This document shows, piece after piece, positions 35,411-44,676 of a DNA stretch of 64,000 bases (position 1 is the stretch's first letter; each line of letters opens with the position of its first letter). The notes under the pieces are model-generated. The model saw nothing but the letters and a program-made list of their open reading frames with translations, did no database searches and was not told the DNA's origin. This DNA comes from Acidimicrobiia bacterium (lineage in GTDB: Bacteria; Acidobacteriota; Vicinamibacteria; Vicinamibacterales; UBA2999): NCBI GenBank assembly GCA_016871275.1, contig VFZG01000001.1:106334-170333 (forward strand), given 5' to 3'. The translations under genes and the position numbers were made by a program.

Positions 35411-37753
35411 ATGCTGCCGCGCATCATCGACCGGTACGTGATCCGGGAGGTCATCCCGCCGTTCCTGTTGGCGCTGCTCGTCTTCACGTTCATCCTGATT
35501 ATCCCTTTCATCATCGATCTGGCCGAGACGATGATTGCCAAGGGTGTACCGGGGGAGACGATCGTCTGGCTGGCGGTCACGCTCCTGCCCCAGGCGCTGG
35601 CACTTACCATTCCCATGGCGCTGCTGATCGGGCTGCTGGTCGGCCTCGGCCGCATCTCCGCCGATCGTGAGTTCGTGGTGATGATGGCGTGCGGCATCAG
35701 CCCCTACCGGTTGTTGCAGCCGATCCTGGTGTTCGCGGTCATCTGTTGGGGCCTGACGTCGTGGGTCATGCTCGAGGCGATGCCGGACGGCAACCAGGCG
35801 TTCCGCGAGTCCACCGCGGAAATCATCATGAACCGCGCGGAGGGCGAAGTGCGGCCGCGCATCTTCTTCGAGGACTTCCCCAACGTCGTCCTCTACGTGC
35901 GCGAAATCCCCAACGACGGGCTGGGCTGGCGCGGCGTGATGGCTGCCGACACGTCCAATCCGTCAGCGCCGGCGGTCTTCCTGGCCGATCGCGGACGCAT
36001 GGTGGTCGATCGTCAGGCCCGCACGATCGACATGGTGCTCGAGAACGGCGCGCAGCACCGCACCAAGGTCGAAGACCCGATGGCCTACGAGGTCGTGAAG
36101 TTCGACCGCTACATCATGTCGCTCAGTCCGGACAACGTCTTCCCGCGCACCGGTCCGGCGCGCGGCGAGCGGGAGCTGCGCGTCGATGAGCTCGCGGTGC
36201 GGGTTACGGAGCTCGAGATGCAGGGCATCTCGGCACACAACCCGATCATGGAGATTCACCGGAAGTTCTCCATCCCGGTGTCGTGCTTCGTGTTCGCGCT
36301 GATCGGCCTCGCGCTCGGCGCCAGCAATCGGAAGGACGGCAAGCTGGCGGCGTTCGTGCTTGGCATCGGCGTGATCTTCACCTACTACGTCATCATGATC
36401 ACGGCGCAGTCGCTGACCAAGGGATTCTGGATCCCGCCCGGGCTGTCGACGTGGCTGCCGAACATCATCCTCGGCACTGCCGGCGTAGTGTTGCTGGTCA
36501 ACCGCGCGCGATCCGCGGATCAGCCGATTCGTATCCCAGTGCCGGCATTCCTCGTGCGAGACCGCTCGAACGGCCGCGTCCAGCCGGGCACCGCGCCAGC
36601 GGTGGCCGCGACACCGCGACCCGCCGTGGTGATTCGCATTCCGCATTTCGACATCCCGCGCCCGACGCTGCTCGACGCCTACCTCTCCCGGCAGTACCTT
36701 CGCATTCTCGCGATGACGACGGCAGGCATGCTCGGCTTGTTCTACATCTCGACCTTCATCGACAAGTCGGACAAGGTGTTCAAGGGCACGACCAGTCTCG
36801 GGCGCGTGCTCGAGTTCCTGATGTGGTCGACCCCGCAATTCCTGTCCTACATCATCGCGCTGGCCGTGTTGCTCTCGGCATTGGTGACCATCGGGTTGCT
36901 GACCAAGAACAGCGAGCTGATCGTCATGCGGGCATGCGGCGTCAGCCTCTATCGCACGATGCTGCCGCTGGTGGCGTTCGGGCTCGGCGGCAGCGCGATC
37001 CTGTTCGGCCTCCAGGAACAGGTGCTTGCCCCCGCCAACCAGCGGGCCGAGCGCCTCGATCACGAGATTCGCACCGGCGAGCCGCGAACCTTCGGAGTGC
37101 TCAACCGCAAGTGGATCGTCGGCAGCCGTGGCGAGGTCTATCACTACCAGTACTACGACCCGCGCACGCGTCAGCTGAACGGACTCTCGGTGTTCGAGTT
37201 CGACGGCCGGTCGGACAGGCTCAGCTCGCGGATGTCCGTGCGGCGGGCCACCTACACCCCGAAATTGGGCACACACGCGTGGGCGCTCGATGACGGCTGG
37301 ACCCGCAGGTTCGACCCCGGGACTCAGCTGGGAGACTTCGAGCGTTTCGAGGCCGCGCCCGCGACGCTGGAGCCCGCCGACTATTTCGTCACCGAGGCGC
37401 GTGAACCCGACCTGATGAACTTCGGTCAGCTCCGCGAATACGTCCGCGAGCTCCGCGCCAGCGGCTACGACGTGCTCGAACACGAAGTCGGCCTGCACCG
37501 CAAGATCGCCTTCCCGTTTGTGACGCTGGTCATGACCTTGCTCGCGGTGCCGTTTGCGGTGACGACCGGCCGTCGCGGCGCGATGTACGGCATCGGTGTC
37601 GGCATCGTACTGGCGCTGGTGTACTGGACGATGATCAGCGTCTTTGCGGCGTTTGGCCAGGGCGGCCTGATCGATCCCGCGCTGGCGGCGTGGGCGCCCA
37701 ACCTGGTGTTCGGCGCCGCGGCCGCGTATCTGCTGCTCACCGTTCGGACGTAA
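35411..37753 (+). CDS. LptF-LptG fusion permease of LPS export
   Basis: Two YjgP/YjgQ permeases in one chain of 780 residues. The first half (about 1-370) starts RIIDRYVIREVIPPFLLALLVF and ends in three membrane helices. After a Pro/Ala/Arg-rich link of about 50 residues, the second half starts LLDAYLSRQYLRILAMTT and again ends in three helices. Each half contains the beta-jellyroll insert. With LptB it would extract LPS from the inner membrane. In most bacteria lptF and lptG are separate genes. A GATAAT -10 box at 35394-35399 precedes ATG 35411. Confidence 0.9.
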   Translation: MLPRIIDRYVIREVIPPFLLALLVFTFILIIPFIIDLAETMIAKGVPGETIVWLAVTLLPQALALTIPMALLIGLLVGLGRISADREFVVMMACGISPYRLLQPILVFAVICWGLTSWVMLEAMPDGNQAFRESTAEIIMNRAEGEVRPRIFFEDFPNVVLYVREIPNDGLGWRGVMAADTSNPSAPAVFLADRGRMVVDRQARTIDMVLENGAQHRTKVEDPMAYEVVKFDRYIMSLSPDNVFPRTGPARGERELRVDELAVRVTELEMQGISAHNPIMEIHRKFSIPVSCFVFALIGLALGASNRKDGKLAAFVLGIGVIFTYYVIMITAQSLTKGFWIPPGLSTWLPNIILGTAGVVLLVNRARSADQPIRIPVPAFLVRDRSNGRVQPGTAPAVAATPRPAVVIRIPHFDIPRPTLLDAYLSRQYLRILAMTTAGMLGLFYISTFIDKSDKVFKGTTSLGRVLEFLMWSTPQFLSYIIALAVLLSALVTIGLLTKNSELIVMRACGVSLYRTMLPLVAFGLGGSAILFGLQEQVLAPANQRAERLDHEIRTGEPRTFGVLNRKWIVGSRGEVYHYQYYDPRTRQLNGLSVFEFDGRSDRLSSRMSVRRATYTPKLGTHAWALDDGWTRRFDPGTQLGDFERFEAAPATLEPADYFVTEAREPDLMNFGQLREYVRELRASGYDVLEHEVGLHRKIAFPFVTLVMTLLAVPFAVTTGRRGAMYGIGVGIVLALVYWTMISVFAAFGQGGLIDPALAAWAPNLVFGAAAAYLLLTVRT

Positions 37754-37754
37754 C

Positions 37755-38003
37755 GTGAAGAGACCCGGACCTCAACGCGGATCGCCGGCCCGGTACGTCG
37801 CGGCCATGGTCTGCCTGATCGCCTCGATGGTGACGATCCCGGGCGGGTTCGTGTTCATGGTGCGCTCGCTCGAAAGCGGCGGCTACGGCACGTCAAGCAA
37901 CACGCTGGCGCTGGTCTGGATTGCGGCCGGCGGTGGCCTGCTCGGCCTGGGCATCGCGCTCCTGATCTGGGAGCTGAGCGTCCGTCACAACGTGCGCCGC
38001 TAG
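37755..38003 (+). CDS. Small two-helix membrane protein of unknown function
   Basis: 82 residues with a basic N-terminus and two membrane helices (YVAAMVCLIASMVTIPGGFVF and LALVWIAAGGGLLGLGIALLIW). GTG 37755 follows the lptFG stop by one base, so it is translated from the same message and may belong with LPS export. Its stop and that of the convergent PHP gene share one CTAG. Confidence 0.65.
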   Translation: MKRPGPQRGSPARYVAAMVCLIASMVTIPGGFVFMVRSLESGGYGTSSNTLALVWIAAGGGLLGLGIALLIWELSVRHNVRR

Positions 38004-39706
38004 CGCACGAACCCGACCTCGAAGATGTGGAGACTGCCGTTCGTGCCGGGCAACGTGTTCAGCGTGTCGACGACGAACAGCAGCGAGTCGACGCGATGCA
38101 ACGGCGCTCGCGGCGAAGAGGTCACGCCGATCGCTCGGAACGTCTCGAAAGCGAGGTCGATCAGGCGTTCTTCGGGGCCGGCGTAGAACGTCCTGCCCCA
38201 TCGCTCGGTATTGCCAACCGGCGCGCGCAACTGGACCCAGACACGCATCGGCTTCGACGCCGATACCCGGAACCGGACGCGGTCGTGGGCCGCGAGACCG
38301 CCGGTGATTGGCACTGCGACGGCCGCGAACTGCCCGATGGGGGGGCCCGGCGAGAGCGCCATGTTCCAGCTGATCGCCGGGTCGCCGGCAAACGCGCGGG
38401 CGCGCGCATCATCGGTGAGCGGCCCTGTCTGCACGACGCTCGTGTCCAACGGGCCCTGTTCGGCCGCGGCTTCGCCGGTGCGCGCCGGAATGCGCGACAC
38501 CGGCTCCGGTGTTGCCGGCCTGGCGGCCGGCGTGGGCGCCAGGCCGGCGTAAATCGGATTCGAGACCAGCCATGGAACCGGAGGCTCGCCGGGAGCGCCG
38601 CTCGTGTAGGCCTCAATACGATAGACCGCGGCGTCCTGTCCGCCGTTGGTCTCGAGCACGCCGTCTGTCACTTCATGCACGCGCTGACCGTCCTGCAGCA
38701 GCACCAGCGTCGTGCCCGGCGGCGCGTTGGCGGAGGCGCGCAACAGCACGTCGCCGTCGATGGGGATGGCGTCGCCCATTTGTGCCGATCGCGATCCACT
38801 GCGTGCGGTGAACGACAGGCTGCCTGGCCCGGCCAGGGCGTCGATGACGCTGTAGACGCGGCCGCGACGAATCGCATCGGTGATCCGCCGCGCGTCCGCG
38901 CGTGCATCGCCCGTGAGCGGGGCCTCGAGCACCACCTGATTTGAAAAGGTACGGAAGACCGTGGTGTAGCCCGGGAGCGGGATGTGCACAGCCGAAACGT
39001 CGGGATCGGTCCGTTGGCTGAACCCGAACCGGGCATGCGCATCGGCGCCGGCCAGTCCGACGATCGGCCGGACACGCGCCAGCGCGTCCCATCGCTCCAG
39101 CACCGACTCGGGCCGATCGAGCAGCGTCGCCAGGGATTGCGGCGCGCGAAGCAGATAGGTGATCAGCGCCCGCGCGATCGGCACCCGCGGCTCATCACGC
39201 CACTCGCTGTCGGCGTTGATCCACTCGAGCCCGTTGACCGGCGTATCCCAGTCGGTCCAGGCCAGCTGCGACCGCGGCGACCCGGGATGCGCCGCAAATC
39301 CGAAGCCGCCGAGCCGCTCGACGTCCTCGACGACTTCCTGCGGAGTGCCGGCAAGCGGATAGGCCGATGCCGGCATGTCCATCACCGCGTAGTGCCCAGC
39401 GGTGGTACTGAGTTCGACGCCGTCGATCACCAGCACGCCACTGCGATACGCCGGCGGATCCGGGGCGCGCGTGGCATCGCCGTGATCGGTCACGATGATG
39501 AACTGCAGGCCTGCTTCCTGCGCGGCCCTGGCGATTTGTGCGATCGAGCCACTGCCGTCCGAACGATCGGAATGGATGTGAAACGCGCCGCGCACGGTCG
39601 TCGCCGGCGGCGGCTCGGTGCGCCGTGTACCGGGCGGCAGCATGGCAAACACCATCAGGGCAACTACCGCCACCACGGCGGCTGGGAGTGTCAGGCGGCG
39701 CAGCAT
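38000..39706 (-). CDS. PHP-domain metal-dependent phosphoesterase-like protein, exported or anchored
   Basis: 568 residues with an N-terminal membrane segment, then a PHP domain: FHIHSDRSDGSGS (His43, His45, Asp47), ITDHGDA-type motif VTDHGDAT, FAAHPGSP and GADAHARFGF. These are metal ligands of the PHP fold. The C-terminal half is beta-rich without recognised catalytic motifs. Relatives include histidinol phosphatase and polymerase PHP domains, but the substrate is unknown. It starts one base inside the xerD stop, so the two are probably cotranscribed. Confidence 0.8.
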   Translation of the reverse strand: MLRRLTLPAAVVAVVALMVFAMLPPGTRRTEPPPATTVRGAFHIHSDRSDGSGSIAQIARAAQEAGLQFIIVTDHGDATRAPDPPAYRSGVLVIDGVELSTTAGHYAVMDMPASAYPLAGTPQEVVEDVERLGGFGFAAHPGSPRSQLAWTDWDTPVNGLEWINADSEWRDEPRVPIARALITYLLRAPQSLATLLDRPESVLERWDALARVRPIVGLAGADAHARFGFSQRTDPDVSAVHIPLPGYTTVFRTFSNQVVLEAPLTGDARADARRITDAIRRGRVYSVIDALAGPGSLSFTARSGSRSAQMGDAIPIDGDVLLRASANAPPGTTLVLLQDGQRVHEVTDGVLETNGGQDAAVYRIEAYTSGAPGEPPVPWLVSNPIYAGLAPTPAARPATPEPVSRIPARTGEAAAEQGPLDTSVVQTGPLTDDARARAFAGDPAISWNMALSPGPPIGQFAAVAVPITGGLAAHDRVRFRVSASKPMRVWVQLRAPVGNTERWGRTFYAGPEERLIDLAFETFRAIGVTSSPRAPLHRVDSLLFVVDTLNTLPGTNGSLHIFEVGFVR

Positions 39707-40632
39707 CAGTTCCGCGGGTGATACTTATCGTAGACGGCACGCAGCCGCGCGCCGAGGATGTGCGTGTAGATCTGCGTCGTCGACAGATCGCTGTGGCCCA
39801 GCATCATCTGGATGGCGCGCAAGTCGGCGCCACGCTCCAGCAGGTGCGTGGCGAACGAGTGGCGCAGGACGTGCGGACTCAACAGGGGCGGCAGGCCCGC
39901 CTGCCGTCCGTGTGCTTTCAGGATCTTCCAGAAGCCGACGCGCGACAACCCCGCGCCGCCACGCGCGTTGACAAACAGCTTGGACGAGGCTCGCTTGTGC
40001 AGCAGCGCGGGCCGGCCCTCCTTGATGTAGCGCGTCAGCCACGCCGACGCTTCATCGCCAATCGGCACCAGGCGCTGCTTTCGACCCTTGCCGGTGCAGG
40101 TCAGGTAGCCGCCGTCGAGGTTCAGGTCCTGCTGCCGCAGGCCGACCATTTCCGAGACGCGCAATCCGGTGGCATAAAACAGCTCGATGAGCGCGCGATC
40201 GCGAACGCCGCGCGGTTCGCTCGTATCGGGCGCGGCCAGCAGACGGTCCACTTCTTCCGTCGACAGGCACTTCGGCAGGGTCTTCCAGGCGCGTGGCGCG
40301 CGCACGTCGATGGCGGGATTGTCCTGACGGTGGCCCGACACGACCAGGAAGCGGTAGAAACCGCGAAAGCAGGCCACGGCCCGAGCGACGGAGCGTGGCG
40401 AGCGCCCCTCCCCCATCAGCTGGCGGACCACCTGCTCGAGCGCCCGGCGGTCGAGCCCCTCGACCCGCCGGCCCAGTGACGCGGCCGCCGCCGAAAGCTG
40501 GGACAAATCGCGCCGGTAGCTGTCCACCGTGTTGGGCGACAAGCGCCGTTCCACGGCGAGATGCGACAGGTAGGCGTCAACCAGGCGGCTCACGGCTGGC
40601 TTTGAGTCTACCCCGAGCGACGTTGACAGCAC
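39706..40632 (-). CDS. xerD: Tyrosine recombinase XerD
   Basis: Site-specific recombinase of about 308 residues. It has an N-terminal SAM-like DNA-binding domain (YLSHLAVERRLSPNTVDSYRRDL) and a catalytic domain with the full set Arg158, Lys182, His254, Arg257, His280 and Tyr289 (HVLRHSFATHLL, MLGHSDLSTTQIYTH). It is expected to act at dif with XerC; no xerC is in the window. GTG 40632 is used; a GTG 13 codons in is possible. The dif-like site at 33.2 kb is a natural candidate target. Confidence 0.93.
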   Translation of the reverse strand: MLSTSLGVDSKPAVSRLVDAYLSHLAVERRLSPNTVDSYRRDLSQLSAAAASLGRRVEGLDRRALEQVVRQLMGEGRSPRSVARAVACFRGFYRFLVVSGHRQDNPAIDVRAPRAWKTLPKCLSTEEVDRLLAAPDTSEPRGVRDRALIELFYATGLRVSEMVGLRQQDLNLDGGYLTCTGKGRKQRLVPIGDEASAWLTRYIKEGRPALLHKRASSKLFVNARGGAGLSRVGFWKILKAHGRQAGLPPLLSPHVLRHSFATHLLERGADLRAIQMMLGHSDLSTTQIYTHILGARLRAVYDKYHPRN

Positions 40633-40687
40633 CCGTGGCGGGGACTAGCATCAGTTTTTCGGGCACGTAGAAAGAGACACGGAGAGA

Positions 40688-41635
40688 GTGGCCGCAACGA
40701 CATCCAGATGGCAGGCGCTTCCCACTGAAGCCATCAATCCCGCTTCGCTCGCAATCGACAAACTCGACGCCAGTGGAATCGTCGACCTGATGCTCAACGA
40801 AGATCGCCGCATGCTCGCCGCGGTCCAGAAGGAGCGCGACCGTATTGCGCTCGGCGCGGACATGTGCGCCAAGGCGCTGCGCAAGGGCGGACGCCTGGTG
40901 TTTGTCGGCGCCGGCACCAGCGGCCGGCTCGGCATCGTCGAGTCGGCGGAGATGCCGCCGACGTTCGGCACTAATCCGCTGCTCGTGCAGGGCATCATGG
41001 CGGGCGGCAAGAACGCCATCATCCGCGCCAAGGAAGGCGCCGAAGACAACTACGAAGAGGGCGCCCGCGCCGTCACCCGGCTCGACCCCACGAAGAAGGA
41101 CGTCGTCATCGGCGTCTCGGCCAGCGGCATGACGCCGTTCGTGCGCGGCGCGCTCACCAGCGCGCGCAAGGCCGGTGCCCGTGTGATCTTCGTCACGTGC
41201 GATCCACGCAACGAGCTGCAGGCATTCGTCGACCTGACCATCGCTCCGGCCGTTGGCCCCGAGATCATTGCCGGGTCGACGCGGCTCAAGGCCGGCACCG
41301 CCACCAAGATCGTCCTGAACATGATGACGACGCCGGCGATGATCCTGATTGGCAAGACGTTCGGCAATCTGATGGTGGACGTCAACGCGTTGGGGTCCGA
41401 GAAGCTGCGCGACCGCGCGCGCCGCATCGTGCACATCGTGACCGACCTCGACTACCAGGCCGCCGACCAGCTGCTGAAGTCGGCCAAGTGGAACGTCAAG
41501 ATCGCGATCGTGATGCAGAAGACCGGCTTGAGCTACACCAAGGCGGTGGCGAGGCTGAAGCAGTCCGACGATCGCATCCGCGAGGCGATTGGCGAAGACA
41601 TCGAGCCCAGGCTGAAAGCGCTGCTTCGCGCGTAG
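40688..41635 (+). CDS. murQ: N-acetylmuramic acid 6-phosphate etherase
   Basis: Cleaves the lactyl ether of MurNAc-6-phosphate, giving GlcNAc-6-phosphate and D-lactate in wall recycling. The 315-residue SIS-domain protein has GAGTSGRLGIVESAEMPPTFG (74-94) with the catalytic Glu, GVSASGMTPFVRGAL and the C-terminal helical domain. The start is GTG 40688, right after a CACGGAGAG-like stretch. It diverges from xerD and meets nagB tail to tail. Confidence 0.96.
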   Translation: MAATTSRWQALPTEAINPASLAIDKLDASGIVDLMLNEDRRMLAAVQKERDRIALGADMCAKALRKGGRLVFVGAGTSGRLGIVESAEMPPTFGTNPLLVQGIMAGGKNAIIRAKEGAEDNYEEGARAVTRLDPTKKDVVIGVSASGMTPFVRGALTSARKAGARVIFVTCDPRNELQAFVDLTIAPAVGPEIIAGSTRLKAGTATKIVLNMMTTPAMILIGKTFGNLMVDVNALGSEKLRDRARRIVHIVTDLDYQAADQLLKSAKWNVKIAIVMQKTGLSYTKAVARLKQSDDRIREAIGEDIEPRLKALLRA

Positions 41636-41641
41636 CCGGCG

Positions 41642-42367
41642 TTAGCCGGACCACGCTTCTCGGTCGACCATGACGGTCACGCGGGAATGGAGCTGCAGGA
41701 GCGACGCCGGCAGCTGCGTGGTGATCATGCCCTCCACCGTCCCGCGCACCGCGTCCGTCTTCTCGCGGCCGGTGGCAAGCAACACGATCGCACGCGCCGA
41801 CAGGATGGTGGCCATCCCCATCGACAGCGCCCGCTCCGGCACCTTCCGCCAGTCGCCGCCAAAGCGCTGCGCATTGGCCAGGCGGGTGGCCTGTTCGAGC
41901 TCGGCAACGTGCGTGCGCGCGCACAACCGCTCCGCGGGTTCATTGAAACCAATGTGGCCGCTGGCGCCGATGCCGAGAATCTGCAGATCGATGCCGCCGG
42001 CCGCTGCGATGGCCCGCTCGTAGCGGCGGCATTCCGCCTCGAGATTGGGTGCCGTCCCGTCCAGGAAGCCGATGTGGGCCGGGGGGATCGACACGTGGTC
42101 GAACAGCTCCGCCTGCATGAACGCTCGATAGCTCTGAGGATCTGATGCGCCAAGACCCGCGAACTCGTCAAGGTTGAACGTCCTCACCTGCGACCACGGA
42201 ACGCGATCGCCGCCGCTGCGCTCGCGCAGCTCGCGGTACAGGCCCAGAGGGGTGCGGCCGGTCGGCAAGCCCAGCACCAGCGAAGGTCCGGCCACGATGT
42301 CTTCAAGAACACGCGTGGCGAGCGCTGCCGAGAGCGCCGCGTCATCGTCAAAATGTTGGATGTTCAC
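41642..42367 (-). CDS. nagB: Glucosamine-6-phosphate deaminase
   Basis: Converts glucosamine-6-phosphate to fructose-6-phosphate and ammonia. The 241 residues include LGLPTGRTPLGLY, NLDEF (Asp67, the proton acceptor) and GASGHIGFNEP (about 134-144). The short length resembles the monomeric Bacillus type without an allosteric C-terminus. It overlaps nagK by 4 bases and converges on murQ, completing a MurNAc/GlcNAc salvage route. Confidence 0.94.
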   Translation of the reverse strand: MNIQHFDDDAALSAALATRVLEDIVAGPSLVLGLPTGRTPLGLYRELRERSGGDRVPWSQVRTFNLDEFAGLGASDPQSYRAFMQAELFDHVSIPPAHIGFLDGTAPNLEAECRRYERAIAAAGGIDLQILGIGASGHIGFNEPAERLCARTHVAELEQATRLANAQRFGGDWRKVPERALSMGMATILSARAIVLLATGREKTDAVRGTVEGMITTQLPASLLQLHSRVTVMVDREAWSG

Positions 42368-43302
42368 TGGTGAATGTACGGCGGCACGCGCGCCCCGCCG
42401 CCCGCCTCGGCTATCGCCAGGCGCACCGCACCCATCGCCGGTGCCTGCGTGAGCGGGCCGACCTGGCTGCGAGGCGCGACCTCGGCCATGCGCTGCCTGA
42501 CCGCTGAGGCCAGCCAGGCACTCTCCTTGAGCATGCCCCCCGCAAGCAGTAGTGGAAACGGCTCGCCGCGCATGTCGAGCCGCGTGATCACCGACTCGGC
42601 GGCCAGCGTCAGCTCGTCGGCAGCGTGAACCATGATATCGCTGGCCACCGCGTCGCCCTCAGCACGGGCGCGATCGACGACCGCGGCCAGCGCGGCAACG
42701 GCGCGCCGGCTCTGGGGCTGGTGATAGATCTCGGCCACGAGCGACTCGGGTCTCGGCAACGAGAAGTGCTGCAGCACTCTCGGCGTCAGGTTCGTGCGCG
42801 GGCCGCGGCGATCCACTTCACGCATCACCGCCACCAGAGCGCGCCGGCCGATCCAGTAGCCCGACCCCTCGTCGCCAAGCGTGGGGCCCCATCCGCCGGC
42901 GCGCGCGGCCAGGCCGCGACGGCTCACGCCGTAGGCAATCGAACCGGTGCCGGAGATCAGGACCACGCCCGGATTGGCGCCGGCGCCCGCGACCAGCGCG
43001 ATCAGCGCATCGTTGACGATCAGGATGTTGGCGCGGAACCCCAGGCGGCGCATGATGCCGCGAATGATCCGCGCATCGTCCTGGCGATCGACGCCGGCAA
43101 TGCCGAGGCAGACCGCCGCCGGAGACTGCCGGCCGTCGGTCGCCTGGTCGATGACGGTATGCAGGGTCTTTTCGACTTCGAGCTCACCTTCCGTCTGGAG
43201 GTTCGCCGCACCGGCCCGACCCTCACCCACGATGTGACCATCGGCATCGGCGAGCAGCGCGACGGTCTTCGTGCCGCCGGCATCGATCCCGAGGACATGC
43301 AT
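42364..43302 (-). CDS. BadF/BadG-type sugar kinase, probable N-acetylglucosamine kinase
   Basis: 312 residues of the ASKHA ATPase fold: LGIDAGGTKTVALL (phosphate 1), VCLGIAGVDRQDD, ISGTGSIAYG (phosphate 2), GGWGPTLGDEGSGYWIGRRAL and LLAGGML (adenosine site). Such kinases phosphorylate GlcNAc, and in some bacteria MurNAc. The nagB overlap and adjacent murQ support amino-sugar salvage, and MurK-type activity is possible. The start is ATG 43302; the gene is divergent from the GHL10 hydrolase. Confidence 0.85.
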   Translation of the reverse strand: MHVLGIDAGGTKTVALLADADGHIVGEGRAGAANLQTEGELEVEKTLHTVIDQATDGRQSPAAVCLGIAGVDRQDDARIIRGIMRRLGFRANILIVNDALIALVAGAGANPGVVLISGTGSIAYGVSRRGLAARAGGWGPTLGDEGSGYWIGRRALVAVMREVDRRGPRTNLTPRVLQHFSLPRPESLVAEIYHQPQSRRAVAALAAVVDRARAEGDAVASDIMVHAADELTLAAESVITRLDMRGEPFPLLLAGGMLKESAWLASAVRQRMAEVAPRSQVGPLTQAPAMGAVRLAIAEAGGGARVPPYIHQ

Positions 43303-43362
43303 GCCACTAGCTTAGTCCGCCTCCACTCGCGATCCAACGGCCGAGCGTCAGCGAGACTGCGC

Positions 43363-43368
43363 TAGAAT
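43363..43368 (+). promoter_or_regulatory. -10 box TAGAAT before the GHL10 hydrolase gene
   Basis: TAGAAT ends 3 bases before a first ATG (43372) and 12 bases before a second (43381). Transcription should start near 43375, favouring the second ATG with a leader of about six bases. Confidence 0.4.
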
Positions 43369-43380
43369 GAAATGCTCCGC

Positions 43381-44643
43381 ATGTTGCGAACGTTCCCCCT
43401 CTTGGCGGCAGTGTGCTGGTTGGCGTTCGGACCGGGGCCCGCTGCACCGGCCGCTCGCGCGCAGGCGCCTGAGCAAACGCGTGCACTTTGGGTCACGCGG
43501 ACCACGCTGACGTCGCCGGAATCGATCCGACAGATGGTGGCGGCGGCGCAGGCCGGCGGCTTCAACACGCTGCTGGTCCAGGTCCGCGGCCGCGGCGACG
43601 CCTACTACTCGGGGACCATGGAACCGCGGGCCGCCGAGCTGGCAGGCAAACCCGCGTTCGATCCGCTGGCGACCGTCCTCGGTGACGCCCACGCGTCCGG
43701 CATGAAAGTGCATGCCTGGGTGGCGGTGAATCTGGTCTCCAGCTCGGTGACGTTGCCGGCTTCACGCGATCACGTCATCTACCGGGCGCCCGATTGGCTG
43801 ATGGTGCCCCGCGAGCTCACAGCGGAGATGAAGAAGATCGACCTGCGCAGTCCGGCGTACATCGGCCGCCTGGCTCGATGGACGCGCGCGCACAGCAACG
43901 TCGTTGAAGGGCTCTACACGTCGCCCCTGCACGCGGCCGCGCAGGATCACACGGCCTCGGTCATCGGTGAGATCGCGGCGAAGTATCCGGTCGACGGCAT
44001 TCACCTCGACTACGTGCGGTTCCCCAGCGAGGACTTCGATTTCAGCCCGCCGGCGCTCGAGCAGTTCCGGATGTCGGTGCTGTCCGACCTCACCGAGCGT
44101 GAACGTCGCGACGCCGCGGCTCGCGCGGCGATCGACCCCGCCGCCTACGCCAACATGTTCCCCGAACGGTGGAGCGACTTCCGGCGTTCACGGCTGACCT
44201 CGCTGGTCATCAAGATCCGCACTGCCGTAAAGACGGCACGCCCGGGGACCCTGATCAGCGCCGCGGTGGTACCCGACGCCCAGACGGCGTTCGACAGCCG
44301 CCTGCAGGACTGGCGGGCGTGGATCGATCAATCGCTGCTCGACGTGGTGTGCCCAATGGCCTACACCGCCGATCCCGCCGCTTTTCAGACGCAGATCGCG
44401 GCGGCGCGCACCTATGCCGGGTCCCGGCCGGTGTGGGCGGGCATCGGTGCCTACCAGCTCACGGCTCCCCAGACGCTCTCGCACATCGCCGCCGCGACCA
44501 GGCTGGGCGCGGCCGGCGTGATCCTCTTCTCGTACGATGCGCTTGCGGCCCCGCCCAACGGTGCCGGCTCGGTGAGCGAACTCGGGCGCGCCGCGTTCAG
44601 CGTCGCGCCGTTCCAGAACCAGCAGCCAGCAACTAACAACTAA
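43381..44643 (+). CDS. Family 10-like glycosyl hydrolase (GHL10, DUF187), exported
   Basis: About 420 residues. A signal peptide ends near ARAQA; then ALWVTRTTLTSPESI, FNTLLVQVRGRGDAYY, VDGIHLDYVRFPSEDF and DVVCPMAYTADPAAF outline the TIM-barrel of the GHL10/DUF187 group. Some members act on peptidoglycan-related glycans. The final residues (NQQPATNN) come from a CAACTAA repeat and are not domain sequence. Position between salvage kinase and symporter suggests periplasmic release of amino sugars. ATG 43372 is an alternative start. Confidence 0.85.
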   Translation: MLRTFPLLAAVCWLAFGPGPAAPAARAQAPEQTRALWVTRTTLTSPESIRQMVAAAQAGGFNTLLVQVRGRGDAYYSGTMEPRAAELAGKPAFDPLATVLGDAHASGMKVHAWVAVNLVSSSVTLPASRDHVIYRAPDWLMVPRELTAEMKKIDLRSPAYIGRLARWTRAHSNVVEGLYTSPLHAAAQDHTASVIGEIAAKYPVDGIHLDYVRFPSEDFDFSPPALEQFRMSVLSDLTERERRDAAARAAIDPAAYANMFPERWSDFRRSRLTSLVIKIRTAVKTARPGTLISAAVVPDAQTAFDSRLQDWRAWIDQSLLDVVCPMAYTADPAAFQTQIAAARTYAGSRPVWAGIGAYQLTAPQTLSHIAAATRLGAAGVILFSYDALAAPPNGAGSVSELGRAAFSVAPFQNQQPATNN

Positions 44644-44664
44644 CAACTGGCGGCCAACAACCAG
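44616..44664. repeat. CAACTAA/CAGCCAG tandem repeat at the GHL10-symporter junction
   Basis: About six imperfect 7-8 base copies (AACCAGCA, GCCAGCA, ACTAACA, ACTAACA, ACTGGCGG, CCAACAACCAG) cross the stop codon of the hydrolase gene and run to 13 bases before the symporter start. Confidence 0.7.
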
Positions 44665-44676
44665 TAAGCTCTGGCC

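Noticed and set aside
41950..42000. Loss of a catalytic residue in nagB (Ser in place of Asp in the GHIGFNEP motif)
   Set aside because: Bacillus-type enzymes also lack that Asp, so it is not evidence of inactivity.
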